The notes under the pieces: generated by a model
Database searches by the model: none
The model's input: the letters and a program-made list of their open reading frames with translations, nothing else
Told to the model about the DNA's origin: nothing
Part shown: piece after piece, positions 34,878 to 42,504 of the stretch
How the letters are laid out: each line of letters opens with the position of its first letter
How positions within the stretch are numbered: the first letter of the stretch is position 1
Assembly (NCBI RefSeq): GCF_000738775.1
Contig: NZ_JPOC01000066.1
Span: 88,869 to 152,868, forward strand
DNA from: Prescottella defluvii
GTDB lineage: Bacteria > Actinomycetota > Actinomycetes > Mycobacteriales > Mycobacteriaceae
Reading direction: 5' to 3'
Length of the DNA stretch: 64,000 bases
Made by a program: the position numbers and the translations under genes

Positions 34878-35977
34878 CCGGCGACCTCGCGGCACGCCCG
34901 GTAGAACTCGTCCCACTCGGTGCGATGGCGCACCACGGCCTCGAGATACTCGGTCCACACCACCCGGTCGGCCACGGGGTCCTTGAGGACGGAGCCGAGG
35001 ATGCCGGCGGCGATGTCGGCCGGTCGCAGGACGCCGTCCCCGAAGTGGGCGGCCAGCGCGAGGCCGCCCGTCACCACGGAGATCGCCTCGGCCGTGGACA
35101 GCGTGCCCGACGGGGACTTGACCTTGGTCCGGCCGTCGGCGGTGACCCCGTCGCGCAGTTCCCGGAACACGGTGACGACGCGGCGGATCTCCTCCGCGGC
35201 AGCGGGCACCGGCGGCAGTTCCAATGCGGCGCCGAGCTGTTCGACGCGGCGGACCACGATCGCGACCTCGTCGTCGGCGCTGGCCGGCAGCGGCAGCACC
35301 ACGGTGTTGAAGCGTCGGCGCAACGCCGACGACAGCTCGTTGACACCGCGGTCACGGTCGTTGGCGGTGGCGATGACGTTGAACCCCTTCGCCGCCTGCA
35401 CCTCGGTGCCGAGCTCCGGGACGGGCAGGGTCTTCTCCGACAGGATGGTGATCAGCGCGTCCTGCACGTCGGCGGGGATGCGGGTCAACTCCTCGACGCG
35501 GGCGATGGAGCCGTCCCGCATCGCGGTCATCACCGGCGACGGCACCACCGCTGCCGGGGACGGGCCCTCGGCGAGCAGTCGCGCATAGTTCCAGCCGTAG
35601 CGGACCGCCTCCTCCGCGGTGCCGGCGGTGCCCTGCACCAGCCGGGTCGACTCACCGGAGATCGCGGCCGCCAGATGCTCGGACACCCACGTCTTCGCGG
35701 TGCCGGGCACCCCGAGCAGCAGCAGGGCACGGTCGGTGGCCAGGGTCGCGACCGCCACCTCCATCAGCCGCCGCGGTCCGATGTACTTCGGGGTGATCAC
35801 GGTGCCGTCGGCAAGCGTGCCACCGAGCAGGTACGTCACCACGGCGTGCGGGGACAGGCGCCACGATGGCGGCCGGGGTCGGTCGTCGGCTGCGGCCAGC
35901 GCCGAAAGCTCGTGCGCGTACTCCTGTTCGGCGTGCGGGCGCAGCAGTGTGGGCTCGGCGGAAACGGTGTCGGTCAC
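34874..35977 (-). CDS. MoxR-type AAA+ ATPase
   Basis: ATPase of 367 residues from GTG 35977. Walker A is GVPGTAKT (89-96), followed by the MoxR-like segment GSIARVEELTRIPADVQDALITILSE, where the usual Walker B aspartate before the glutamate is replaced (RVEE instead of ADE). Sensor 1 is VIATANDRDRGVNELSSALRRRFN with the arginine-finger region. A C-terminal lid follows. MoxR ATPases work with VWA partners as assembly chaperones. Both the start and the stop overlap neighbouring genes by 4 bases. Confidence 0.88.
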   Translation of the reverse strand: MTDTVSAEPTLLRPHAEQEYAHELSALAAADDRPRPPSWRLSPHAVVTYLLGGTLADGTVITPKYIGPRRLMEVAVATLATDRALLLLGVPGTAKTWVSEHLAAAISGESTRLVQGTAGTAEEAVRYGWNYARLLAEGPSPAAVVPSPVMTAMRDGSIARVEELTRIPADVQDALITILSEKTLPVPELGTEVQAAKGFNVIATANDRDRGVNELSSALRRRFNTVVLPLPASADDEVAIVVRRVEQLGAALELPPVPAAAEEIRRVVTVFRELRDGVTADGRTKVKSPSGTLSTAEAISVVTGGLALAAHFGDGVLRPADIAAGILGSVLKDPVADRVVWTEYLEAVVRHRTEWDEFYRACREVAG

Positions 35978-37389
35978 GTCAGCTCCTGGTGAAGGTGTCG
36001 GCGATGGGTGAGGGTGTCGGCGGCCGCCGCGAACAGGGCCAGTCGGTCGAGGTCGCCGGCGCGGGTCGCGGCCTCGGACAGCACCGACTCGAACTCGAAC
36101 GGGGCCCGGTGACCGAGCAGGTCCACGGGGTGCCGCAGTTGCGGGAGCGGGGCCCGGGCGGCGTACACCGCCGCCAGCACGGCGGCGGCCACGTCGTGCG
36201 GCCACGGCGCCGGAAGCGCCTCGAGCAGATTCCCGTCCGGTACCGCCCCGTCGCGGGTGGCGAGCACTCGTGCGACGACGACGTCCCGCGGCAGGCGTGC
36301 GGCCACCGGGGCGCTGACGGTGCCGTCCCGGCGCAGCAACGCCAGCGCCCAGTCGGTGTCACCCTGATCGGCGACCGCGACGGACCACGCGTACTCCAGT
36401 GCCGACGTGAACGGTTCGGCCACCGTCAGGTGGGGCAGATCCTCGGGGACGACACCGACGTCGCCCCACACCGCCAACGGTGCGGCCTGCACGGCGAGGG
36501 TCAGCACGGGGTCCAGCCGTCGTGCGGTGCGGTCGTCGAGCCCGTCCCGCCGGGCGGCGTCGTCGAGGTCACCGGGTAGCGTCACGGTGACCACACCGTC
36601 GGCGACGGTGACCCACTCCCGCAGTCGTCGTGCCATCCGCTGCCCGTACGCGGTCCCCGGCAGGTACCGCAGCACGCCGACGGCGGCCTGCCGGACGCGT
36701 TGGCTGCGGTCGTCGAGGGCCTGCTCGAGCAGTGGTTCGTCGGCGGGGCCGAGACCGTCGGCGAGCATCGCCACCAGGGCGGCACGCATGTCGGCGTTCT
36801 CGGACCGCCAACCGGACGTCAGCAGCGCGGTCGCGGCGGACGGGTCGGTGCGCCGCAACGTCGTGAACCATCGGCGACGCGCGGCGGGCGTGCCGTGCCG
36901 CCAGTCCTCGTCGTCGGTCGGGTCCGGCTCGCGCAGCGGCGCCCAGTCGGGGTTGCGGTCGGCGAGCCACTGCCCGCGGGGCCCGGCGAGGGCCACCAGC
37001 CGCTCCCGGTGCGCGGTGCGGCGGAGGGCGGCATCGAGAAGCTCCCCCAGCATCTCCGGCGGGGGCCGGAAACCCGCTGTGGCATCGAACCATTCGGTCA
37101 GCAGTGAGGAATCGACGACGAGCAGGGAGCGGAGCCTTGCCGCCGCCGCGTCCGACAGCCGCGGCCGCGGATCGTCGGGTGCCGGTTCCGGCGGCGACAG
37201 CGTGGTGGGGGCGCCCGCCCCGGCGAGGAACGCCGCCTCCAACGCCGCGGCCGCGAGCAGGATCGATGCGGGGTCGCCGTCGAGGGCCGTCGCCGCGGCC
37301 TCGGTGTGCAGGCCCGACAGTGGTGTCGTGGAACGAGCTATTCCGAGAAGCGCTGTAGCCGTGAGGGACTCCGGGTAGGGGCGGTTCAC
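35974..37389 (-). CDS. DUF5691-like helical-repeat protein of the cassette
   Basis: Protein of 471 residues from GTG 37389, overlapping the SWIM-gene stop by 4 bases. It is rich in Ala, Leu, Arg and Asp and looks like a helical (HEAT-like) repeat scaffold, for example LLTSGWRSENADMRAALVAMLADGLGPADEPLLEQALDD followed by RSQRVRQAAVGVLRYLPGT. There is no catalytic motif or membrane segment. It probably serves as an adaptor between the SWIM protein and the ATPase. The family name is from memory of the gene order and is not verified. Confidence 0.62.
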   Translation of the reverse strand: MNRPYPESLTATALLGIARSTTPLSGLHTEAAATALDGDPASILLAAAALEAAFLAGAGAPTTLSPPEPAPDDPRPRLSDAAAARLRSLLVVDSSLLTEWFDATAGFRPPPEMLGELLDAALRRTAHRERLVALAGPRGQWLADRNPDWAPLREPDPTDDEDWRHGTPAARRRWFTTLRRTDPSAATALLTSGWRSENADMRAALVAMLADGLGPADEPLLEQALDDRSQRVRQAAVGVLRYLPGTAYGQRMARRLREWVTVADGVVTVTLPGDLDDAARRDGLDDRTARRLDPVLTLAVQAAPLAVWGDVGVVPEDLPHLTVAEPFTSALEYAWSVAVADQGDTDWALALLRRDGTVSAPVAARLPRDVVVARVLATRDGAVPDGNLLEALPAPWPHDVAAAVLAAVYAARAPLPQLRHPVDLLGHRAPFEFESVLSEAATRAGDLDRLALFAAAADTLTHRRHLHQELT

Positions 37390-38687
37390 AGGGAGATCAC
37401 CGTCCCGGCGTCGAACACGGAGGCGGGTTGCAGGGCGGTGCCGTCCCAGTCGCCGCACACGGTGACCGGGTGGCCACCGGAGACGGCGAGCAGTTGCCAG
37501 CGCGCGGTGTCGTCGCCGACCGGGAGGGCGCGTCCGGCGCGGTCGACGACGTGCCAGGTCCCCGCGGTGACGGTGGGGGCGACGTCGGCGAGCAGCATCG
37601 GCCACGAGCGGATCCACGGATCGCCGGCGAGTGCGGCGGTGTAGCCGTCGAGGGCGGCGGCGGGGTCGGTGGCGCCGGGCAGGGTCGTGAACGGTTCCGG
37701 CGCGCAGTGCTGGGTGCCCAGGTGGGCCCGCAGTGGTGCCGCTCCCGGATAGTAGTGCACGTCGGCGTCGACGATCGTTCCGGGAATCTTTGCAGCCGTG
37801 GAGAATTGGGCACTACCGTGAGCAAAATCGAGAAGCAGTGCCCAGCGGCCGGAGTCGCGGCCGCGCAGCCACGTCCGGCGGGCGACCAGACGCCCCTCCT
37901 CCGCGGCGCGGACCGCCAACACCTGCCAGCGGTCCCGGACGGCCGGCTGCGCGCGCACCTCGTCGGCGCGCACCGGGATCCCGAGGTGGGTCTGCACCGA
38001 GCGGTTCAGCGGCTCCGGTAGCCGGTCGCGGTCCCGGAACGCACGGATCAGCAGGTGCAGACGCCCGTACGCGGCCAGCAGCGGCGCCGGCCAGTCCGGA
38101 TCCGTGGCCACCAGCGCCGGCAGGGCCCGCAGCGACGCGGCCACGCCCGGGGCCTGCGCGTCGACCATGCGAGCGGCGATGGCGTCGTAGGCGGCGGTGT
38201 CGTGGGCGACGGACCCGAGGCCGGCGACGATCCGGTCGGTCAGCCATCGGTCCAACTCGTCGAGGCCGGCAGAGATCCGCTCGAGGCGACGCTCGGTGGA
38301 CGCCGGATCGGGCGTCGACTCGGCGGGCGCTGCCTGGGCGGACGCTGTCGAGGTGGCGGCCGCGCGCGCCTCCCGCGTGGCGAGCCAGTCGGTGACGAAC
38401 CCGGGGGCGTCGGCGGCCGGCACCGCGCCGTCGGACCAGCGCAACAGCAGGCTCACGGCGTGCTTGCACGGGAACTTGCGGCTCGGGCACGAGCACCGGT
38501 ACGCGGGGCCGGTGAGGTCGACGGCCGCCAGGTACGGGTTCTTGCCACTACCGCCGCACGACCCCCACAGGGCCGTGTCGGTACGGCCGGTGTCCGTCCA
38601 TTTCGTCGCCAGCCCGCGAGCCGCCGACAGCGACGCCGCATCGGGCGCCGCCGCCGCGACCTGCGCGGAAGACCAAGGTTCTGTCAC
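37386..38687 (-). CDS. SWIM zinc-finger protein
   Basis: Protein of 433 residues from GTG 38687. The SWIM motif CxCx6CxH is formed by Cys65, Cys67, Cys74 and His76 in YRCSCPSRKFPCKHAVSLLL. Upstream of it is a Gly-rich segment (WGSCGGSGKNPYLAAVDL) that often precedes SWIM in this family. The rest is helical, with a DNA/protein-binding look but no known enzyme domain. It is the first gene of a five-gene set with 4-base overlaps at every junction, so all five should be made together. SWIM domains bind DNA or proteins. Confidence 0.85.
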   Translation of the reverse strand: MTEPWSSAQVAAAAPDAASLSAARGLATKWTDTGRTDTALWGSCGGSGKNPYLAAVDLTGPAYRCSCPSRKFPCKHAVSLLLRWSDGAVPAADAPGFVTDWLATREARAAATSTASAQAAPAESTPDPASTERRLERISAGLDELDRWLTDRIVAGLGSVAHDTAAYDAIAARMVDAQAPGVAASLRALPALVATDPDWPAPLLAAYGRLHLLIRAFRDRDRLPEPLNRSVQTHLGIPVRADEVRAQPAVRDRWQVLAVRAAEEGRLVARRTWLRGRDSGRWALLLDFAHGSAQFSTAAKIPGTIVDADVHYYPGAAPLRAHLGTQHCAPEPFTTLPGATDPAAALDGYTAALAGDPWIRSWPMLLADVAPTVTAGTWHVVDRAGRALPVGDDTARWQLLAVSGGHPVTVCGDWDGTALQPASVFDAGTVISL

Positions 38688-38799
38688 GTCGGGAAAACGT
38701 ACGGCAGATCCCCGACAACATGCCAAGCGCGCAGGCCGTCCGTGGGCTTCGTCACGGAGGCCACTACCGTGGTCGGCGAGTGTCCTGGGGAGGAGACAT

Positions 38800-39138
38800 A
38801 TGAATTCGGGGGGAAGCCGGCGGCGCAACGTCCTGTACGTGCCCGTCACAGGTCGGCCGGGCGCCGCCGCGCACCTGGAGTTGCGTCGGCTACCCGACGG
38901 TCGCCTCGCGCTGCCGGCGTACACGTCGCTGCAACAGCTGGTGAGCTGCTGCGGGCCACACCAACCGTGGGGAGCGGTCGACGACGACGGTCTGCGGGAG
39001 GTCGGGCGGGCAACGGGATACGACGTCGTGCTGCTCGACGCGAAACTGCCACCCGAACACTGGAAGAAGGACGCCTCGGTTCACGTCGACGACGAGCCGG
39101 GGGACCATTTGCCACCGTCGTGGCTGAGCCGGGCATAG
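38800..39138 (+). CDS. SAV_915-like small protein
   Basis: Protein of 112 residues, with a strong ribosome site (GGGGAGGAGACAT) before ATG 38800. The core LELRRLPDGRLALPAYTSLQQLVSCCGPHQPWGAV and the end TGYDVVLLDAKLP match a small actinobacterial family often found beside WXG100/ESX-type genes. The function is unknown. It begins the toxin-like operon, 8 bases before the next gene. Confidence 0.68.
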   Translation: MNSGGSRRRNVLYVPVTGRPGAAAHLELRRLPDGRLALPAYTSLQQLVSCCGPHQPWGAVDDDGLREVGRATGYDVVLLDAKLPPEHWKKDASVHVDDEPGDHLPPSWLSRA

Positions 39139-39146
39139 GGGAGAAC

Positions 39147-39449
39147 ATGAGTGGAGTTGAAGTCGGCGACCTCGGAGCGGTTGCCCGCATCCTGGTTTCC
39201 GGGGCGGAGGGCTTCGAGTCGATGAGCGCCGATGCCCCGAACGTGCCGGATGCCGGCGCGTCGACCGGCGTCGTCGCGGATCTGCTCACCGCGCTGGCGG
39301 AGATGATGTCGACCGTGGCCACGTCGGCCGCGGTCGCAGCGGACACCGTCGAGGCGAACCGCACCATCTTCCGTGACGCCGATCTGGACACCGGGGATCG
39401 GTTCCTCGACGTGTCCGGTCTGTTCCCGGTCCAGCGTGGGGAGCCCTGA
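39147..39449 (+). CDS. Small helical ESX/EspC-like protein
   Basis: Protein of 100 residues from ATG 39147 (GGGGAGAAC upstream). It is Ala/Val/Ser-rich, almost wholly helical and without cysteine, with VAADTVEANRTIFRDADLDTGDRFLD near the end. This resembles the small helical partners of type VII secretion substrates. The stop shares one base with the ATG of the toxin-like gene (TGATG), so the two should be made in equal amounts. It is a candidate chaperone or targeting partner of the larger protein. Confidence 0.6.
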   Translation: MSGVEVGDLGAVARILVSGAEGFESMSADAPNVPDAGASTGVVADLLTALAEMMSTVATSAAVAADTVEANRTIFRDADLDTGDRFLDVSGLFPVQRGEP

Positions 39450-40591
39450 TGCCGATCCCACTGTTCGTTCCCGGCGATCCGACGGCCTGTCGCGAGTGCG
39501 CTGATCGGCTGCAGGCTCTCGCGAACGGTGTCACCGAGTACGCCGGCGCCTTCGACGACGCGCGGGGGAAGTCCGAGTCCGAGTGGGTCGGCACGGCGGG
39601 TGACGAGTTCCGCGACCGTGTCGCCGAGATGAAACGAGGAACGAGCCGGACGGTCGAATCGGCAGCGGCTGCCGCGGCTGCAATCCGGGCGTTCGCCGAC
39701 GACCTCGAAACCGCGGCGAAAAGGATGCTGCAGGCCGCCGAGATCGCCGCTGCCGCCGGCCTTCGCGTGCTGTCCGGTCCTGGCGGCGCACCCGGCACTG
39801 TCGAGGATCCGGACCCGATCGCCTTCGATGCCGGGGACATCGACGCCGAGGTTCGATATGCGCGGCAGCGCGCGGCGTTCGACGAAGCCGCGGAGATGGC
39901 GCAGAGTGGTCGAGCTGCCGAGTCCAACGCGCACAACATCTTGAACGGTGTCCTCGAACAGACCAGTGCCGCGGTGCGGGACATGCGCGGTCAGTGGTAC
40001 TGGATGGCCGCCGCGGTCGTCACCGGGTATATCGGGACAGCGGCTTCTGAGGTGGGGAAAGCTTCTCAGGTGGGAAGTTGGAAGGCAATGGCCGACGCAC
40101 GCGCACAACAACTTGCCACGTTTCGGTCCATAGCTGCCGAAGCAGTACGCAGCGGCGACCCGTACTGGGAAACCACTGCCGCCAAGGCCGTCACCACCTT
40201 CCAGCCCGCCGCAGACGACGCGGCGAGGGTCGTAGCGCAAAACACCAAGTTGCTGGCCGGAATGGTCGATAACCCTGTCGTGAAGGGTATGTCCGCACCG
40301 CTGGTGGAGGGCGGGACATCCACCATCTCAAAGGTGGGTTCGAAGGTTCCGATAGTGGGTGTAGCGGTGGTTGCCGCTCAGACGACTTTCGATGTCGCGA
40401 AGGCTGACGATATGGGTGATGCAGCACTTGCTGCTGGCAAGGACGTGGGCGGATTCATGGCGGGCACTGCTGCCACGAGCTTGATTCTTGCGAGTGCGGC
40501 TGGGGGCCCCGCGACATTGGTGGCAGTTGGTACTGGTGTCCTGGTGTCGTGGGGAGTCGGATACGCGATGGAAAAGATGTGGGGGGACTAG
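39449..40591 (+). CDS. WXG100-headed polymorphic toxin-like protein
   Basis: Protein of 380 residues. The first 110 residues are a helical hairpin with the WxG turn in SEWVGTAGDEF, typical of type VII substrates. The middle is Ala/Glu-rich and helical. The last 90 residues are hydrophobic and Gly-rich (VPIVGVAVVAAQTTF, then AGTAATSLILASAAGGPATLVAVGTGVLVSWGVGYAMEKMW), like the pore-forming hairpin of colicins. The next two genes encode small membrane proteins related to each other, as expected for immunity to a pore former. No catalytic toxin motif is visible. Toxin activity is inference from layout. Confidence 0.6.
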   Translation: MPIPLFVPGDPTACRECADRLQALANGVTEYAGAFDDARGKSESEWVGTAGDEFRDRVAEMKRGTSRTVESAAAAAAAIRAFADDLETAAKRMLQAAEIAAAAGLRVLSGPGGAPGTVEDPDPIAFDAGDIDAEVRYARQRAAFDEAAEMAQSGRAAESNAHNILNGVLEQTSAAVRDMRGQWYWMAAAVVTGYIGTAASEVGKASQVGSWKAMADARAQQLATFRSIAAEAVRSGDPYWETTAAKAVTTFQPAADDAARVVAQNTKLLAGMVDNPVVKGMSAPLVEGGTSTISKVGSKVPIVGVAVVAAQTTFDVAKADDMGDAALAAGKDVGGFMAGTAATSLILASAAGGPATLVAVGTGVLVSWGVGYAMEKMWGD

Positions 40592-40593
40592 AA

Positions 40594-41220
40594 GTGTCAA
40601 CTATGGGTGCCAAGTGGAGTCCACCCCCCGTGCCTGATCTGGATACGGGTGAGCCCAGACCTCCGGCCGCTCCGCGCGGGGAGTCCACGGCGAACGCGAT
40701 GACCCGGCCCGGTCCGATGCGGGGGCGGCATCCGGGGATTCCGGAGGAGTTGGGCCCGGTATTGGAATGGTCGCTACCGAGCAATCGTGATCGATGGCTG
40801 ATATCCGGAGGAATGGTCACCCTACTTGTCGTCTACCTGACGGTGGTCAACGGCGTTGAATGGATAACAATGTGGCCCGTCTGGTTGTTCGTCGCTGCCG
40901 TCGTACCCTTCATATTCTGGCGCTTCGGCGGTGAATGGTTCGCGGCCGGTGCGGTGTGGGCGCAGGTGGGTAAGTCGTGGGTGAACACCTACGAGTTGGT
41001 GGAGATCAAGTTCTCGGTAGATGGTTTGAATCGTGTTCTGCGGTTGAAGGATTCGTCGGGGCGGGAGATCTACTCGTTTCGGCTGCGGAACATGCAGGCG
41101 AATCCGCGGATGTGGGATCTGGTGTACAACGGGATCCTGCACTCGCTCGCGTCGGGTAATTGCGAGATCACTCCCAAGGCGCGGAAGGTGTTGATGCTGC
41201 CCGCGGGTCTGGGTGAGTGA
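40594..41220 (+). CDS. Membrane protein, candidate immunity protein 1
   Basis: Protein of 208 residues, 2 bases after the toxin-like gene. I chose GTG 40594 because GGGGGG lies about 7 bases upstream; ATG 40603 is an alternative. A Pro-rich cytoplasmic head (about 1-60) leads to two membrane helices (WLISGGMVTLLVVYLTVVN and WPVWLFVAAVVPFIFW). The C-terminal domain holds KSWVNTYELVEIKFSV and WDLVYNGILHSLASGNCEIT. The next gene is a paralog sharing these motifs. Function as immunity is inferred from position and membrane topology. Confidence 0.62.
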   Translation: MSTMGAKWSPPPVPDLDTGEPRPPAAPRGESTANAMTRPGPMRGRHPGIPEELGPVLEWSLPSNRDRWLISGGMVTLLVVYLTVVNGVEWITMWPVWLFVAAVVPFIFWRFGGEWFAAGAVWAQVGKSWVNTYELVEIKFSVDGLNRVLRLKDSSGREIYSFRLRNMQANPRMWDLVYNGILHSLASGNCEITPKARKVLMLPAGLGE

Positions 41221-41896
41221 CCAGGTCGGGGACGTGAGCCGGACGTTGCTGCCACCGGTGCCGGATCGGGATACCGGGGAGCCACGACCCATGCGGCCGC
41301 GAAACCCCGTCATCGGCAAACTCAGCCCCGACGCTCCCACCCCGTCCGGGCCGGCCCCAGGGCGAGTCCCGCCCAGCCCCGTCCACTTGGGGCCGTTGCT
41401 GGAGTGGCGCCGCCCCTCGCGACGCGCGCAATTGCTCGCGCCGGCGGGTGTGGTCGGCATCATGATCGTGAGTCTGTCCGGTCGCACGGAGGGCTTCGAG
41501 TGTATGACCGCATGGCCGGTCTGGTGTGTTTTCGCGGCGTACGGCGTCTACGGGTACGTCACGCTCAGCCGGGAGTGGTTCGCCGCGGGATCCATCTGGG
41601 CCCAGTCGGGCAAGTCGTGGGTGAACACCTACGAGCTTGTCGAAGTCCGGATCACCGGTGGCCGCAGGTATTCCACTTTGACGCTGACGGACGCGTCGGG
41701 GCGAGTGCTCGCCGGGTCGCTGGGCGAGTTGGAGGCGAACTGGCGATTGTGGGATCTGATCTACAACGGCATCCTGCACTCCGCCGCGTCCGGGAACTGT
41801 GAGATCACACGGAATGCGCAGATGCACCTCAGGCTCCCGATCGTCGCACCGGTTCCCGCCGACGATGACACGGGTCCGAGGCATCGGTCTGGCTGA
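41213..41896 (+). CDS. Membrane protein, candidate immunity protein 2 (paralog)
   Basis: Protein of 227 residues from GTG 41213, overlapping the previous stop by 8 bases. It repeats the layout of its neighbour: a Pro-rich head with VPDRDTGEPRP, two membrane segments (about 73-115), then KSWVNTYELVEVRITG and WDLIYNGILHSAASGNCEIT. Both genes contain an identical 24-base stretch coding for the KSWVNTYE region. Tandem duplicates of this type are often spare immunity genes against toxin variants. The C-terminal tail is Asp/Pro-rich and differs. Confidence 0.62.
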   Translation: MSDQVGDVSRTLLPPVPDRDTGEPRPMRPRNPVIGKLSPDAPTPSGPAPGRVPPSPVHLGPLLEWRRPSRRAQLLAPAGVVGIMIVSLSGRTEGFECMTAWPVWCVFAAYGVYGYVTLSREWFAAGSIWAQSGKSWVNTYELVEVRITGGRRYSTLTLTDASGRVLAGSLGELEANWRLWDLIYNGILHSAASGNCEITRNAQMHLRLPIVAPVPADDDTGPRHRSG

Positions 41897-42027
41897 CCTA
41901 CGGTGTCGATAATGGACGTTGCATACCAACGAGTTTCGGTATCCAACTGGGGAGGTGTGCACGTCGATCCGGCTGCGGGCTATGGTCGGGGTGAATTCGT
42001 TGCTGCCTACCGCAGAGGGAGTACTCG

Positions 42028-42396
42028 ATGTCCATGACCGAGGTTTCCGCCGCCCACCCGTACAGCCCGGCGTTCGTCGCCGCGGGACTCGCGTTCGTGT
42101 CGGGTGCGCTGTCCGTCGATGCGACGGGTGTTCCGGTGCCCGGCCGGATGGAGGCGCTCGACGCCGCGATCGACCGAATGGTCGACCGACTCGCGACCGT
42201 CGGCGGTGAACTGAAGGACGTCGTGAAGCTCACCTATTTCGTGACCGATCTGTCGCTGCGCGAGGAGGCGAACCGACAGTTCGAGCGCCTCTTCGACGCC
42301 CCGCGGCCGGCCCGCACCTTCGTCGAGGTGAGCGGCCTTCCGTACGGCGCGACGGTCGAGATCGACGCCATCGCGGTGGCCGACGCGCGCACCTGA
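42028..42396 (+). CDS. RidA/RutC-family protein
   Basis: Protein of 122 residues that matches the RidA (YjgF/YER057c/UK114) fold. RidA hydrolyses reactive 2-aminoacrylate-type enamines. The core GLAFVSGALSVDATG, LATVGGELKDVVKLTYFVTDL and the end RPARTFVEVSGLPYGATVEIDAIAV are present. The conserved catalytic Arg is in ARTFVEV. The N-terminus begins AAHPYSPAFVAAG. It stands alone between the toxin-like operon and the monooxygenase gene, with the ribosome site GAGGGAG before ATG 42028. Confidence 0.85.
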   Translation: MSMTEVSAAHPYSPAFVAAGLAFVSGALSVDATGVPVPGRMEALDAAIDRMVDRLATVGGELKDVVKLTYFVTDLSLREEANRQFERLFDAPRPARTFVEVSGLPYGATVEIDAIAVADART

Positions 42397-42504
42397 GACC
42401 CGGCGGTCGGTACGAGGCTCGGCGACCGATCGAGTCGAAACCCTGGCCACACCCGCCCGGATGAGTGACACTGAGAGTGACACATATCTGGGGAGGGTGG
42501 AACT

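Noticed and set aside
31477..42000. Genomic island or prophage
   Set aside because: No integrase, att-like repeat, tRNA or composition shift; base usage matches the flanks.
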